Shown: piece after piece, positions 16,553 through 24,860 of the stretch
How positions within the stretch are numbered: the stretch's first letter is position 1
How the letters are laid out: each line of letters starts with the position of its first letter
NCBI GenBank assembly: GCA_938005745.1
Contig: CALLMM010000001.1
Coordinates: forward strand, 310,001-374,000
Reading direction: 5' to 3'
Length of the DNA: 64,000 nt
Origin: an uncultured Chthonomonadales bacterium
GTDB taxonomy: Bacteria > Armatimonadota > Chthonomonadetes > Chthonomonadales > CAJBBX01
Position numbers and translations under genes: made by a program
The notes under the pieces: model-generated
Told to the model about the DNA's origin: nothing
Database searches by the model: none
The model's input: the letters and a program-made list of their open reading frames with translations, nothing else

Positions 16553-17323
16553 TTAAGGGAACTCCAGCGTCGCAACAAAAAACTGCTCTCCCTGCGGGGG
16601 GGTCTGCACGATCCAGCTGCCGCGCCGGTCGAGGACGCCGCTCGGGGCGGAGCAGGGCAGGTTCGTCGGGAAGCAGCAGTCCGCCGTCACGACGTACAGG
16701 TTCGCCGCCATGGTTCGCAGCCGAAGGTTCGACTCGTGAAAATGCCAGTTCACGCGGGAGAGTTCGCTGCCATCCCGCCCGCCGTTGACCGCATGAAAGA
16801 TCACCTGCGCCCCCATCTTCGCCAGCAGATGCGTCAGATGCGGGTCCGGAACCGGCGTGCAGGTCGGGTTCGCCCAGAGATCGTTGCAGATCAAGCCGCC
16901 GATGGTCAGCTCTCCCCACACAAAGGTTCGCAGGGGAGCCACCGCATAGTCGTTGATCTCCCCCCGGGGCGGGTCGGTCATCGTGCCGCAGGTCAGCGTC
17001 TTGCTGTGAAAGCCAAGATAGCCGCCTTTGCGGTCATAGAAGCGGATCTGGTTGTAGCAGAGACCGTCCTCCGGCTCCTCATAGCAGGTTCCCAGCGCCA
17101 GCCCGACGCCCGCCTGCGCCGCCTCGCCGGTCACGATCTGCAGCGCCTCCCGCACTGCGGCGCGGTCAAAGTGCGGCGTATATCCGCTCAGCGAGCCTTC
17201 CGGCGTCAGCAGGATCTCCGCGTCCTCGTCCGCGGCGAAAGCCAGGGCGCGGCGGATCGCCGCGAGATTGTCCTCCACCGACGTCGTGACCGGAAGCTGC
17301 GCCCCCGCCACCCGCAGTCTCAT
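16553..17323 (-). CDS. Carbon-nitrogen hydrolase (nitrilase superfamily)
   Basis: 256 residues with the complete catalytic triad of the superfamily: Glu42 (LLTPEGSLSGY), Lys108 (GFHSKTLTCG) and Cys146 (GGLICNDLWANP). These enzymes hydrolyse amides or nitriles in the cytosol. HAVNGGRDGSELSRVNWHFHESNLRLRT-type residues after the Cys (about 175-205) match the usual substrate pocket segment. The exact substrate is unknown. The start has AGGAG about ten bases upstream. The gene is the first of a leftward unit, reading from the strong promoter at 17365-17393 into the methyltransferase remnant and perhaps the epimerase. Confidence 0.85.
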   Translation of the reverse strand: MRLRVAGAQLPVTTSVEDNLAAIRRALAFAADEDAEILLTPEGSLSGYTPHFDRAAVREALQIVTGEAAQAGVGLALGTCYEEPEDGLCYNQIRFYDRKGGYLGFHSKTLTCGTMTDPPRGEINDYAVAPLRTFVWGELTIGGLICNDLWANPTCTPVPDPHLTHLLAKMGAQVIFHAVNGGRDGSELSRVNWHFHESNLRLRTMAANLYVVTADCCFPTNLPCSAPSGVLDRRGSWIVQTPPQGEQFFVATLEFP

Positions 17324-17364
17324 TGTGCGTCTTCTCCTTTGCGTCAGGATGGTCTCACCCGGTC

Positions 17365-17393
17365 ATTCTACGCAGCAGGGCAGGGAATGTCAA
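17365..17393 (-). promoter_or_regulatory. Sigma-70 promoter of the nitrilase-type gene
   Basis: Leftward TTGACA (17393-17388), 17-base spacer, TAGAAT (17370-17365): 11 of 12 consensus positions. Leader about 35 bases. Confidence 0.85.
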
Positions 17394-17503
17394 CCCATGT
17401 TCCGTCCGCCTCCGGGCAGGGAGTTCGACGGGCGGCGTAGAAATAGAGGGGAGAGAGAGTCCGCGCCCCCTGCGCGGCGTGTACAGCAAGGAGAGTGACC
17501 AGT

Positions 17504-18805
17504 ATGGGGCATGAGACAAGCCGTCGTGACTTCCTCAAATCCGCCGCCTTCTCCGGCATCGCCATCTGGATCGGCGAGAGAGCCTATGCGCGGGGGTACC
17601 AGTCCCCGAATGAGCGCATCAACTTCGCCTGCATCGGCGTCGGAGGTAAAGGGGACAGCGACACCAACGACGCCGCACGCTTCGGCAATATCGTGGCGAT
17701 CTGCGATGTGGATGAAAATATCCTGAATCGCATGGCAGCGCGCTACCCGAATGCGCGAAAATATGCGGATTTCCGCAAGATGCTGGATGAGGTAGGCAAA
17801 GAGATTGACGCCGTCACGGTCAGCACCCCCGACCACACCCATGCGCCCGCCGCCGCCATGGCGATGCTCAAGGGCAAGCACTGCTTCTGCCAGAAGCCGC
17901 TGACCCACACCCTCTACGAAGCCCGCCGGCTGGCGGAGATCGCCCGGAAAGCGAAGGTCGCCACGCAGATGGGTAATCAGGGGACGGCGGATACCAGCCT
18001 GCGCCGCAACGCCGCGCTGGTGCGCGCCGGCGCGCTCGGCAGGGTTACCGAACTGCACGTCTGGACGAACCGCCCCATCTGGCCCCAGGGCGGATCGCGC
18101 AACACCCCGGCGGAGCCGCCCTCCACCCTGCAGTGGGATCTGTGGCTCGGTCCTGCGCCCGTGCGCCCCTACGCCGCCGGCTATCATCCCTTCGCCTGGC
18201 GCGGCTGGTGGGACTTCGGAACCGGCGCGCTGGGAGACATGGCGTGCCATACCCTGAATATGCCGTTCATGGCGCTGGACCTGCGCGACCCGATCTCGGT
18301 GCAGGCGGAGACCTCCGGACACAACAAAGACAGCTTCCCGCAGTGGTCCATTATTCGCTACGAATTCCCCGCCACCAGACAGCGTCCCGCCCTGACGATG
18401 TTCTGGTATGACGGGGGCAAGCGTCCCTCTCCCGACCTGCTGCCGGGCGAAACGATCGCCACCAGCGGCTCCCTCATCATCGGCGAGAAGGGCAGACTCT
18501 ACACGCCCGGAGACTACGGCGGAGGCGGGCGTTTCCTCGGCGACATCCAGATCAACGAGGCTCCATTTGTCGAGTCGCCCGGTCACTTCGAGGAGTTCGC
18601 CCGCGCCATCAAGGAGAAGACGCCGGCGGTGTCCAACTTCCCGGACTACGCCGGACCGCTGACCGAGACGGTGCTGCTGGGGAATCTGGCGGTCTGGGCG
18701 AACGGCAAGAAGATCGAATGGGATGCGAAGCGGCTGCACGCGAAAAACGCGCCGGAGGTGGAGCCGATCATCCGCACCCGCTACCGCCCGGGATGGAAGC
18801 TGTAG
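17504..18805 (+). CDS. Tat-exported Gfo/Idh/MocA-family oxidoreductase
   Basis: 433 residues from the ATG at 17504 (AAGGAG ten bases upstream; a GTG at 17495 is too close). A twin-arginine signal SRRDFLKSAAFSG opens the protein. The Rossmann fold has INFACIGVGGKGDSD and ICDVDENILNRM, followed by VTVSTPDHTHAPAA and the catalytic-lysine motif CFCQKPLTH. The C-terminal alpha/beta domain is the long form usual for secreted members in Planctomycetes and Armatimonadota (WWDFGTGALGDMACHTLN). Such enzymes oxidise or epimerise sugars with bound NAD(P) in the periplasm; the substrate is unknown. A 13-base-pair hairpin separates it from the convergent operon. Confidence 0.9.
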   Translation: MGHETSRRDFLKSAAFSGIAIWIGERAYARGYQSPNERINFACIGVGGKGDSDTNDAARFGNIVAICDVDENILNRMAARYPNARKYADFRKMLDEVGKEIDAVTVSTPDHTHAPAAAMAMLKGKHCFCQKPLTHTLYEARRLAEIARKAKVATQMGNQGTADTSLRRNAALVRAGALGRVTELHVWTNRPIWPQGGSRNTPAEPPSTLQWDLWLGPAPVRPYAAGYHPFAWRGWWDFGTGALGDMACHTLNMPFMALDLRDPISVQAETSGHNKDSFPQWSIIRYEFPATRQRPALTMFWYDGGKRPSPDLLPGETIATSGSLIIGEKGRLYTPGDYGGGGRFLGDIQINEAPFVESPGHFEEFARAIKEKTPAVSNFPDYAGPLTETVLLGNLAVWANGKKIEWDAKRLHAKNAPEVEPIIRTRYRPGWKL

Positions 18806-18817
18806 AGACGCCCGGCG

Positions 18818-18860
18818 AAAAAACGCACAGGGCGCGAGAGCGACAGCCTCTCGCGCCCTG
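18818..18860 (-). terminator. Terminator of the ECF sigma operon
   Basis: Perfect 13-base-pair stem CAGGGCGCGAGAG / CTCTCGCGCCCTG with a 7-base loop; read leftward it is followed by TGCG and six Ts. No T tract follows on the plus strand. Confidence 0.8.
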
Positions 18861-18882
18861 GTATTGAACCCTCCTGCGCCGC

Positions 18883-19392
18883 TCAGCGCGTGCCAGGCGG
18901 GCGGGGGAAACGCCGGTCGAAGTCGCGGCGCAGCTTCTCCCGCGCCTCGCGCATCACCGCCCGAAGCTTCTCAAACTGCTCCTTTGTGAGAATGCGCCGC
19001 AGCTTCTCCTCGTTGTCCACATGGATCATCATGATCTGCACATGCTGGCGGGTGATCTCCCGGCGGATATTACGCGCCTGACTGCGGTCGAAGTCGTACG
19101 CATCGTACAGACTCTCCAGCTGCGCGTAGAGTTCGCGCATCTTCGCAAAGACCTCGCCCTTCTGCCGCTCGGTCTCCATGTAGAGCGCCTCGATCTGCTG
19201 CTGCTGCTCCTTCGTGATCCCGATCCGCAGCCGGATGCGCTCCTTCTCCTCTTCCGACGGTCCGCGCTGGAATCCGGGCGGTCCCGCCGGAGGACGCGGT
19301 CCGCGGGGGGGCGTCTGTCCGCTCAGATCGCGCAGGGGCGCCAGCAGCAGCAGGGCGAAGAGGGACAGGGCAATCAGTCTTCGGACGATCAT
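18883..19392 (-). CDS. Spy/CpxP-like periplasmic protein
   Basis: 169 residues: signal peptide (LIALSLFALLLLAPL), Pro-rich linker, then a long helical body with two Spy/CpxP-type motifs, LRIGITKEQQQQIEALYMET and LTKEQFEKLRAVMREAREK. Proteins of this fold act as periplasmic chaperones or as sensors of metal and envelope stress. Its ATG overlaps the stop of the anti-sigma gene by four bases (ATGA), so translation is coupled. This agrees with sigma/anti-sigma/sensor operons in which a Spy-like or CnrX-like protein relays the envelope signal, although here the role is inferred. Confidence 0.8.
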   Translation of the reverse strand: MIVRRLIALSLFALLLLAPLRDLSGQTPPRGPRPPAGPPGFQRGPSEEEKERIRLRIGITKEQQQQIEALYMETERQKGEVFAKMRELYAQLESLYDAYDFDRSQARNIRREITRQHVQIMMIHVDNEEKLRRILTKEQFEKLRAVMREAREKLRRDFDRRFPRPPGTR

Positions 19393-19907
19393 CTTCCCGG
19401 TCCTCCCGCCAGCAGAATGCGCATATCTTTGCGATAGTGCTCGCTCCCTGCCAACACATCATCCCGATCCGGGTCGGGCAGCGACTGCATATCCGAGATC
19501 ATCTGCACCACTCTGCCCTCATCCACGCTGGCGGCAGTCTGCTGAACCGCCGGGCGGGGGGCGTCCACCCGCGCTGTCGGGGGAGCCTGAAGTCGCAGCC
19601 AGACCACCAGCGTCAACGACGCAGCCGCCGCCAGCGTCGCGCCTGTCATCCAGACCGGGCGCAGCGCAAACCGCCATCGGCGAGCCGGCTTCTGCTCCAG
19701 ACGCGCCGACAGACGCAGCCACAGATCGGGAGGCGCGCCGGGATCGGGGAGGCTCTGCCAGCGCAGGCGCAGACCGCGCTCCTCCGCCTCCAGACGGGCG
19801 CAGGAGGCGCACACACGGCTATGCTCGGACATCGCCGCCGCCAGAGGCTCCGGCAGCTTTCCGGCGACCCAGTCCATCAGGTTCTCGTCAAAATCTCGAC
19901 ACTTCAT
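19389..19907 (-). CDS. Zinc-finger anti-sigma factor
   Basis: 172 residues. The N-terminus has the ZAS/zf-HC2 pattern: CRDFDENLMDWVAGKLP then HSRVCASCARLEAEE (His-x3-Cys-x2-Cys). One transmembrane helix (MTGATLAAAASLTLVVWL, about 90-108) places the C-terminal 60 residues in the periplasm. It should bind and inhibit the ECF sigma factor encoded 12 bases upstream, releasing it on an envelope signal. Confidence 0.88.
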   Translation of the reverse strand: MKCRDFDENLMDWVAGKLPEPLAAAMSEHSRVCASCARLEAEERGLRLRWQSLPDPGAPPDLWLRLSARLEQKPARRWRFALRPVWMTGATLAAAASLTLVVWLRLQAPPTARVDAPRPAVQQTAASVDEGRVVQMISDMQSLPDPDRDDVLAGSEHYRKDMRILLAGGPGR

Positions 19908-19919
19908 GATCGCATCTCT

Positions 19920-20555
19920 TCAGTGGTCGGCTTCCAGAATATCGCGCAGCCGACGGCGCGCCCGCGCCAGACGGGTCTTCAGAACCGTATAAGACAACTC
20001 CGTGATCGCCTGGATCTCTTCGTAGTTCCGGTCTTCCAGATAGTAGAGCACCAGCAGCAGCCGATCGTTGGGATGCAGCCGCGCCAGCGCTCGCTGCAGA
20101 CGGCGCGCCTGATCCTCGCGCTCCAGAAGGTGCAGGGCCTCCTCCTCCGCGCTGCCGACAGCCAGTGTCTCCAGTTGACGCTCCTCGATCCACGCCTCCT
20201 GCGGTCGGGACTTCCGGCGGCTGTGGGCGTCGCGGGCGATGTTGACAGCGATCCGATACAGCCAGGTGGCGACCCGCGCGCGAAACTGGAAACGTCCCGC
20301 GTTCTGCCAGACACGCATGAACACATCCAGTACCGCCTCTTCCGCATCATCGGCAGAACCCATCATTCTCATCAGGAAACGATAGAGCGGAGCCTGATAG
20401 CGGCGGGTCAACTCCTCCAGCGCTGAGGTCTCTCCACGCGCGCAGTAGCGCAGCAGGTCCTCATCCGAATAGACCTGTTCATGCCCACGCGCCATAGAAT
20501 CGAGTTCAAACGCACCGACCCGGTTGTTCAGTTCCATCACTGCGCTCGTCTGCAT
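19920..20555 (-). CDS. ECF-family RNA polymerase sigma factor
   Basis: 211 residues from the ATG at 20555 (GGAG about ten bases upstream); in-frame ATGs at 20618, 20537 and 20495 are alternatives. Region 2 contains ELTRRYQAPLYRFLMRMMGS, DDAEEAVLDVFMRVWQN and RARVATWLYRIAVNIARD; region 4 contains ALARLHPNDRLLLVLYYLED and YEEIQAITELSYTVLKTRLA, all characteristic of group 4 sigma factors. The N-terminal 40 residues before region 2 are longer than usual. It is the first gene of the sigma/anti-sigma/Spy-like operon and probably drives it; 10-base direct repeats lie upstream. Confidence 0.92.
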   Translation of the reverse strand: MQTSAVMELNNRVGAFELDSMARGHEQVYSDEDLLRYCARGETSALEELTRRYQAPLYRFLMRMMGSADDAEEAVLDVFMRVWQNAGRFQFRARVATWLYRIAVNIARDAHSRRKSRPQEAWIEERQLETLAVGSAEEEALHLLEREDQARRLQRALARLHPNDRLLLVLYYLEDRNYEEIQAITELSYTVLKTRLARARRRLRDILEADH

Positions 20556-20591
20556 CAGCGTCCGTTCTCCGTCGCGCCGCCCTGCGGCAGC

Positions 20592-20623
20592 TTCATGAGT
20601 TAGAATGAGCCTTTTCATGAGTT
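20592..20623. repeat. Two 10-base direct repeats upstream of the sigma operon
   Basis: TTCATGAGTT occurs at 20592-20601 and 20614-20623, 22 bases apart (two helical turns), each containing the palindrome TCATGA. This spacing suits a dimeric regulator bound to one face of the helix. The longest start of the sigma gene (20618) falls inside, another reason to prefer the 20555 start. Confidence 0.4.
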
Positions 20624-20807
20624 TAGACGGCGACGAACCGATCCGGCAACACCGGGAGCGGAACGCGGATTTCCCTCTTTTTCAGAAAGACGCTCCCTGC
20701 ATTGTTATACCTCTTTTCGTCTCCCGACGCTGCGTATGCTCCTCCCAACGCCAGCCGCAGGAAAAATACGCCCATCCCCCTCTGAATATGCCCTGTTGGA
20801 AGCCAAT

Positions 20808-20823
20808 TGGCACGCTTTTTGCA
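20808..20823 (+). promoter_or_regulatory. Perfect sigma-54 promoter
   Basis: TGGCACG (20808-20814), four bases, TTGCA (20819-20823): an exact match to the RpoN -24/-12 consensus TGGCACG-N4-TTGCA with GG and GC separated by ten bases. The start of transcription would be about 20834, 56 bases before the PEP-CTERM gene at 20890. PEP-CTERM genes in other phyla are known to be controlled by sigma-54 with the PrsK/PrsR system. Confidence 0.88.
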
Positions 20824-20889
20824 GGTGATTTTGTCAGGATCACCGCATTTACCTCTATCCTGCCCCGTTCAGAGGAAGAAAGGAAAACG

Positions 20890-21618
20890 ATGCGCACACA
20901 AGGCTTATGTACGCTGCTGCTCCTGTCGGTTCTGGCGCTTATTCATCTACCTGCTCAGGCGCAGTATCTCCCTCCCACTCCCTATCTTAGCTTTGCGGAC
21001 AGCCCCTTCGCAACTCTAGATTTCTCCTATCTCTATCTGGAAGACTTTGAAGACGGCGCGCTCAACTCGCCTGGCGTCGCGCTGGACGACGGGGACGTGG
21101 TCGGCCCGGGGATATACAGAGACTCGGTAGACGGCGATGACGGAGTGATAGACGGCTTCGGCACGCGCGGACACAGCCTCTACTCAAAAGGAGTGCTCAC
21201 CAGTTTCACCTTTACCTTCAATGCCGCGATACTCGGCGCGCTGCCAACCCACGCCGGCATCGTCTGGACCGATGTAGGCATTACCTGGGGCAATCTTGGG
21301 ACCGGCTTCGCCTATGTCTCCGTTGAAGCCTTCGATTCTGACGGTGTCTCTCTGGGGACCGTCAGTCCCTATCTACTGGGCGACGGGGCGTTTGACGGAG
21401 CGACGGCGGAAGATCGCTTCTTCGGCGTCGTCCATGACGGGGGCATATCGAAGATCACCATCTCCATTGCCGACAGCACTGACTGGGAGGTGGATCATCT
21501 GCAGTACGGGCGCATCCGTCCCAGCGAATACATGGTGCCGGAACCCGGCGCGCTTGCCTTGCTGGCGGGCATGGGGATCGGCAGCCTCCTCTGCCTTCGC
21601 CGACGAAGACGCGCCTGA
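20890..21618 (+). CDS. PEP-CTERM sorting-domain protein
   Basis: 242 residues from the ATG at 20890, with AGGA six bases upstream. Signal peptide (LCTLLLLSVLALIHLPAQA), a beta-rich body of about 180 residues with YLYLEDFEDGALNSPGV and a GTRGHSLYSKGVLTSFTFTF segment, as in many PEP-CTERM lectin-like proteins, and the C-terminal tag VPEPGALALLAGMGIGSLLC followed by an RRRRR run. The mature protein should be sorted by an exosortase to the cell surface or extracellular polymer; no exosortase is in the window. The sigma-54 promoter and a good terminator make this a self-contained unit. Confidence 0.9.
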   Translation: MRTQGLCTLLLLSVLALIHLPAQAQYLPPTPYLSFADSPFATLDFSYLYLEDFEDGALNSPGVALDDGDVVGPGIYRDSVDGDDGVIDGFGTRGHSLYSKGVLTSFTFTFNAAILGALPTHAGIVWTDVGITWGNLGTGFAYVSVEAFDSDGVSLGTVSPYLLGDGAFDGATAEDRFFGVVHDGGISKITISIADSTDWEVDHLQYGRIRPSEYMVPEPGALALLAGMGIGSLLCLRRRRRA

Positions 21619-21628
21619 CCCGCATCTG

Positions 21629-21670
21629 AGATCCCCCGCTTCCGAACGGGAGCGGGGGATCTCTGTTTTC
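21629..21670 (+). terminator. Rho-independent terminator
   Basis: Perfect 12-base-pair stem AGATCCCCCGCT / AGCGGGGGATCT, 10-base loop, then CTGTTTTC. Confidence 0.85.
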
Positions 21671-21827
21671 TCCTTTCTCCGAAATCGCCCCGCGCTCCCG
21701 CCGCGCCGCTCTCGTTCGCAGATTCCCATGAAGAAATACCGGGAGAATACCGAAAAGAGAGAGGTGGAACGGGCACTCGCTCGCCCGCCGCTCTATCGCC
21801 GTTGCTTCCACAATGAGGTAGCTCCCC

Positions 21828-22868
21828 ATGATCAATCTCGCTGTTATCGGCTGCGGCTACTGGGGCGTCAACTATGTGCGCCTGCTGCACGAGATACCCC
21901 GCGCCCGACTGGTCTGCGTCTGCGATTCCCGACCGGAACGCATGGCGCTCATGCGTCAGAAGTTTCCGCTGCTCTCCGTTACCGATAGTCTGGACGAGGT
22001 GTTCGATAACCGCTGGGTGGATGCGGTGGTGATCGCCACACCCGCCGCTACGCACCACGCACTGGCGGTGCGCGCCCTCCGCTCCGGCAAACACGTTATG
22101 GTGGAAAAGCCGATGGCGACCTCCGTCGAAGAGGCGGAGGAGATGGCAGCAGCGGCTGCCGACAACAACCGCGTCCTAATGGTCGGTCTGACCTTTCTCT
22201 ATAACGCCGGCATCCGCAAGCTCCGGGAGATGGTCAGCGACCCCGAGTTCGGCACGGTCTACTACCTTCACTGCACGCGAACCAACATGGGACCGGTGCG
22301 CCACGATGTCAGCGCGATCTGGGACCTGGCTTCGCACGATCTGGCGATCTGCGACTACCTGCTGGATCAGACGCCCGTCTGGGTGCAGGCGCAGGCGTCC
22401 ACCGTTCTCGATCACGACCTGGCGGATATCGCCTTCTTGACGCTCGGATATCCGGGCAACATTCTGGCGAATATCCATGTCAGCTGGGTGGACCCCAACA
22501 AGGTGCGCGAGGTGGTGGTGGTCGGCAGTCAGCGGCGGGTGCTGCTGAACGACCTGAACGCGGGCGAGCCGGTGCGCGTGTTTGAGAAGGGCATCTGCTC
22601 CACGCGCATCGAACCGGACAGCTTCGGCGAGTTCCGTCTGCAGGTGCGCGACGGCGATATCATCAGCCCGCGCATCGCGCCCAGCGAGCCGCTGCGCAAT
22701 CAGATGGAGCACTTTCTGGACTGCATCCTGACCGATCGCCCGCCGATCAGCGACGGCGCGGTCGGTCTGGCGAATGTGCGCGCGCTGTCCGCCGTCGAGG
22801 AGTCGCTGGCGAAACGCGGGGCGCAGGTCGAGGTACGCGGCTATGTTTCATCCCACAGCCCTCGTTGA
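21828..22868 (+). CDS. WbpB-like Gfo/Idh/MocA nucleotide-sugar dehydrogenase
   Basis: 346 residues; GAGGT eight bases before the ATG. Rossmann start INLAVIGCGYWGVNYVR, VCVCDSRPERM, the VVIATPAATHHALAVRA segment and the catalytic motif HVMVEKPMATS identify a cytosolic NAD(P)-dependent sugar oxidoreductase. Context decides the role: the next two genes are WbpD-like and WbpE-like. In Pseudomonas WbpB oxidises C3 of UDP-N-acetyl-glucosaminuronate, WbpE transaminates it and WbpD acetylates the new amine. WbpA- and WbpI-like steps are not in the window. It overlaps the next gene by 26 bases. Confidence 0.85.
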   Translation: MINLAVIGCGYWGVNYVRLLHEIPRARLVCVCDSRPERMALMRQKFPLLSVTDSLDEVFDNRWVDAVVIATPAATHHALAVRALRSGKHVMVEKPMATSVEEAEEMAAAAADNNRVLMVGLTFLYNAGIRKLREMVSDPEFGTVYYLHCTRTNMGPVRHDVSAIWDLASHDLAICDYLLDQTPVWVQAQASTVLDHDLADIAFLTLGYPGNILANIHVSWVDPNKVREVVVVGSQRRVLLNDLNAGEPVRVFEKGICSTRIEPDSFGEFRLQVRDGDIISPRIAPSEPLRNQMEHFLDCILTDRPPISDGAVGLANVRALSAVEESLAKRGAQVEVRGYVSSHSPR

Positions 22869-23460
22869 GAGCGAGGAGATCGGCGATCAGACGCGCGTCT
22901 GGGCTTACGCCCATGTGATGGCGGGCGCGAAGATCGGGCGCAACTGCAATATCGGCGACCATGCGTTCATCGAGCGCGGAGCCGTGATCGGCGACAACGT
23001 TACGATCAAAAACGGGGTCTGCGTCTGGGAGGGCGTCGAGATCGGCGATGGCGTCTTCGTCGGACCGCAGGCGGTCTTCACCAACGACCCCTATCCCCGC
23101 TCCCCCCGCCTGCCCCTGGTGCAGGAGCGGTATGCCGGGAAAGCATGGCTGCGCGCCACGCGCATTGGCGAAGGCGCGACCATCGGCGCCGCCGCCATCA
23201 TTCTGTGCGGCGTGACCATCGGCGCGTACGCCTTCATCGGGGCGGGCGCGCTGGTGTGCGAAAACGTGCCGCCGCAGGCGCTGTATCTGGGCGTGCCGGC
23301 GCAGCAGAGAGGATGGGTCTGTCTGTGCGGCAGACCGATGCACCGCGACGGCGCGCTCTGGATCTGTCCGGAGTGCGCCCGCGAATACGAAGAAGAGGAG
23401 CAACTGTGCGGATCGGAGATGCGCGGCTGCCTGCGCGCGCGTCTTCTGACCGCCGCCTGA
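22843..23460 (+). CDS. WbpD-like left-handed beta-helix N-acetyltransferase with zinc-ribbon tail
   Basis: 205 residues from the ATG at 22843, inside the end of the previous gene, with GAGG nine bases upstream. Hexapeptide repeats run from [20 protein letters not shown] to about residue 150 ([20 protein letters not shown]), with the family-typical insertion [14 protein letters not shown]. It should acetylate the 3-amino group of the nucleotide sugar using acetyl-CoA. The last 45 residues form a rubredoxin-like or zinc-ribbon knuckle pair, [11 protein letters not shown] and WICPEC; such tails occur on some bacterial WbpD homologues but their role is unclear. Confidence 0.85.
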   Translation: MFHPTALVESEEIGDQTRVWAYAHVMAGAKIGRNCNIGDHAFIERGAVIGDNVTIKNGVCVWEGVEIGDGVFVGPQAVFTNDPYPRSPRLPLVQERYAGKAWLRATRIGEGATIGAAAIILCGVTIGAYAFIGAGALVCENVPPQALYLGVPAQQRGWVCLCGRPMHRDGALWICPECAREYEEEEQLCGSEMRGCLRARLLTAA

Positions 23461-23476
23461 CCGGAGAGAGCCAAAG

Positions 23477-24631
23477 ATGCCGTCTCTCCTGGAACCGAGC
23501 AGACTTATGAATATTCCGCTGGTAGATCTGAAGATACAGTACCGGTCGCTGGCTGCCGAGATCCAGCAGGCGGTGCAGCGGGCAATGGAGCGCGCCGACT
23601 TTATTCTGGGCAGCGAGGTGAGCGCGTTCGAGGAGGAGTTTGCCGCCTTTTGCGGCGCAAAGTATGCCGTCGGGCTGGCGACGGGAACGGATGCGCTGCA
23701 TCTGGGACTGCGCGCCTGCGGGATCGGTCCCGGCGACGAGGTCATCACCGCTCCCAACTCCTTCATCGCCACCGCCGCCGCCATCACCTTCTCCGGCGCC
23801 ACGCCGGTCTTTGCCGACATAGACCCCCGGACGTTCAACCTCGATCCGGTAGCCGTCGAACAGGCGATCACGCCGCGCACGCGCGCCATCGTGCCGGTGC
23901 ACCTGTACGGACAGCCTGCGGATATGGACGCCCTGCAGGCGCTGGCGCGCAGGTACGACCTGAAGATCATCGAGGACGCCTGTCAGGCGCACGGAGCCGA
24001 GTATAAGGGGCAGCGGGTCGGCTCGCTGGGAGATGTAGCTGCCTTCAGCTTCTATCCGGGCAAGAACCTGGGAGCCTATGGCGACGGAGGCGCGGCGGTT
24101 ACCAGCGACCCGCAGATCGCCGAAACGCTGCGCATGCTGCGTAACTACGGGCAGAGCCGCAAATATCATCACGACTTTCTCGCCTTCAACAGCCGGCTTG
24201 ATAACCTGCAGGCAGCCATCCTGCGCGTGAAACTGCGCCACATGGACGCCTGGAACCGCAAGCGGCGCAAAGCCGCCGCACACTATACCCGCCTCCTTGC
24301 TCCGGAGGGGATGCCGGTCCCGCGCGCCATGCCGGAGGTCAGCCACGTCTATCACCTCTACGTCATTCGCTCCACACGGCGCGACGAACTGCTGCGCTTT
24401 TTGAACGAGCGGGGCATCGGCGCCGGGATTCACTATCCGATCCCGATCCATCTGCAGTCAGCCTACGCCGCGCTGGGGGGCAGACCGGGAGACTTTCCCA
24501 ACGCCGAGTCCGCCTGTCGGGAGGTGCTCTCGCTGCCGCTCTTTCCGGAGATCACCCGCGATCAGATCGAGACGATCTGCAGCGCGATCCGGGAGTTTCA
24601 GGCGGCAAACGGCGGCGCGCTGGCAGCCTGA
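23477..24631 (+). CDS. WbpE-like DegT/DnrJ/EryC1 aminotransferase
   Basis: 384 residues; GAGAG six bases before the ATG at 23477, though homologues usually begin at the Met 10 codons later ([14 protein letters not shown]). PLP-dependent sugar aminotransferase with [43 protein letters not shown] and the PLP lysine at residue 196 in [15 protein letters not shown]. In the Wbp pathway it converts the 3-keto nucleotide sugar made by the WbpB-type enzyme into the 3-amino sugar, using glutamate. Terminator directly downstream, closing a three-gene operon. Confidence 0.9.
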   Translation: MPSLLEPSRLMNIPLVDLKIQYRSLAAEIQQAVQRAMERADFILGSEVSAFEEEFAAFCGAKYAVGLATGTDALHLGLRACGIGPGDEVITAPNSFIATAAAITFSGATPVFADIDPRTFNLDPVAVEQAITPRTRAIVPVHLYGQPADMDALQALARRYDLKIIEDACQAHGAEYKGQRVGSLGDVAAFSFYPGKNLGAYGDGGAAVTSDPQIAETLRMLRNYGQSRKYHHDFLAFNSRLDNLQAAILRVKLRHMDAWNRKRRKAAAHYTRLLAPEGMPVPRAMPEVSHVYHLYVIRSTRRDELLRFLNERGIGAGIHYPIPIHLQSAYAALGGRPGDFPNAESACREVLSLPLFPEITRDQIETICSAIREFQAANGGALAA

Positions 24632-24645
24632 CGCCGCGGCGGCTT

Positions 24646-24677
24646 GCGCCGGAGAGCGTCCGCTCTCCGGCGCTTTT
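24646..24677 (+). terminator. Rho-independent terminator of the Wbp-like cassette
   Basis: GCGCCGGAGAGCG pairs with CGCTCTCCGGCGC (13 base pairs, tight loop), then TTTT. Confidence 0.8.
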
Positions 24678-24860
24678 GCGATTCCAGGCCGACAACTCCT
24701 GCAGACGACAGAAGCGAGTTGAGAATATAATAAATCCTTTCCGATAAAAAACGCACCTGCGGCAAAACCCGGTAACATCACAGATAGGCACCGAAGAGCG
24801 GGAACGGCATAATCCCTCTGATATCCTCATACTCTGACGGATAGAAGGGATTGTATCGAG
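24678..24860 (+). promoter_or_regulatory. Leader/promoter region of the HD-GYP-GGDEF gene
   Basis: TATAAT (24726-24731) lies in an AT-rich stretch but lacks a good -35 box. TCCGATAA (24740-24747) resembles the sigma-28 -10 element, with only a poor TAAA match upstream. The remaining 110 bases up to the ATG are C/A-rich; no riboswitch core could be recognised. Confidence 0.35.

Noticed and set aside
24738-24860. Possible cyclic di-GMP riboswitch in the HD-GYP-GGDEF leader
   Set aside because: GGCAAAACC is suggestive, but the rest of the GEMM core (second GCAAAGCC element and GAAA tetraloop arrangement) is absent.
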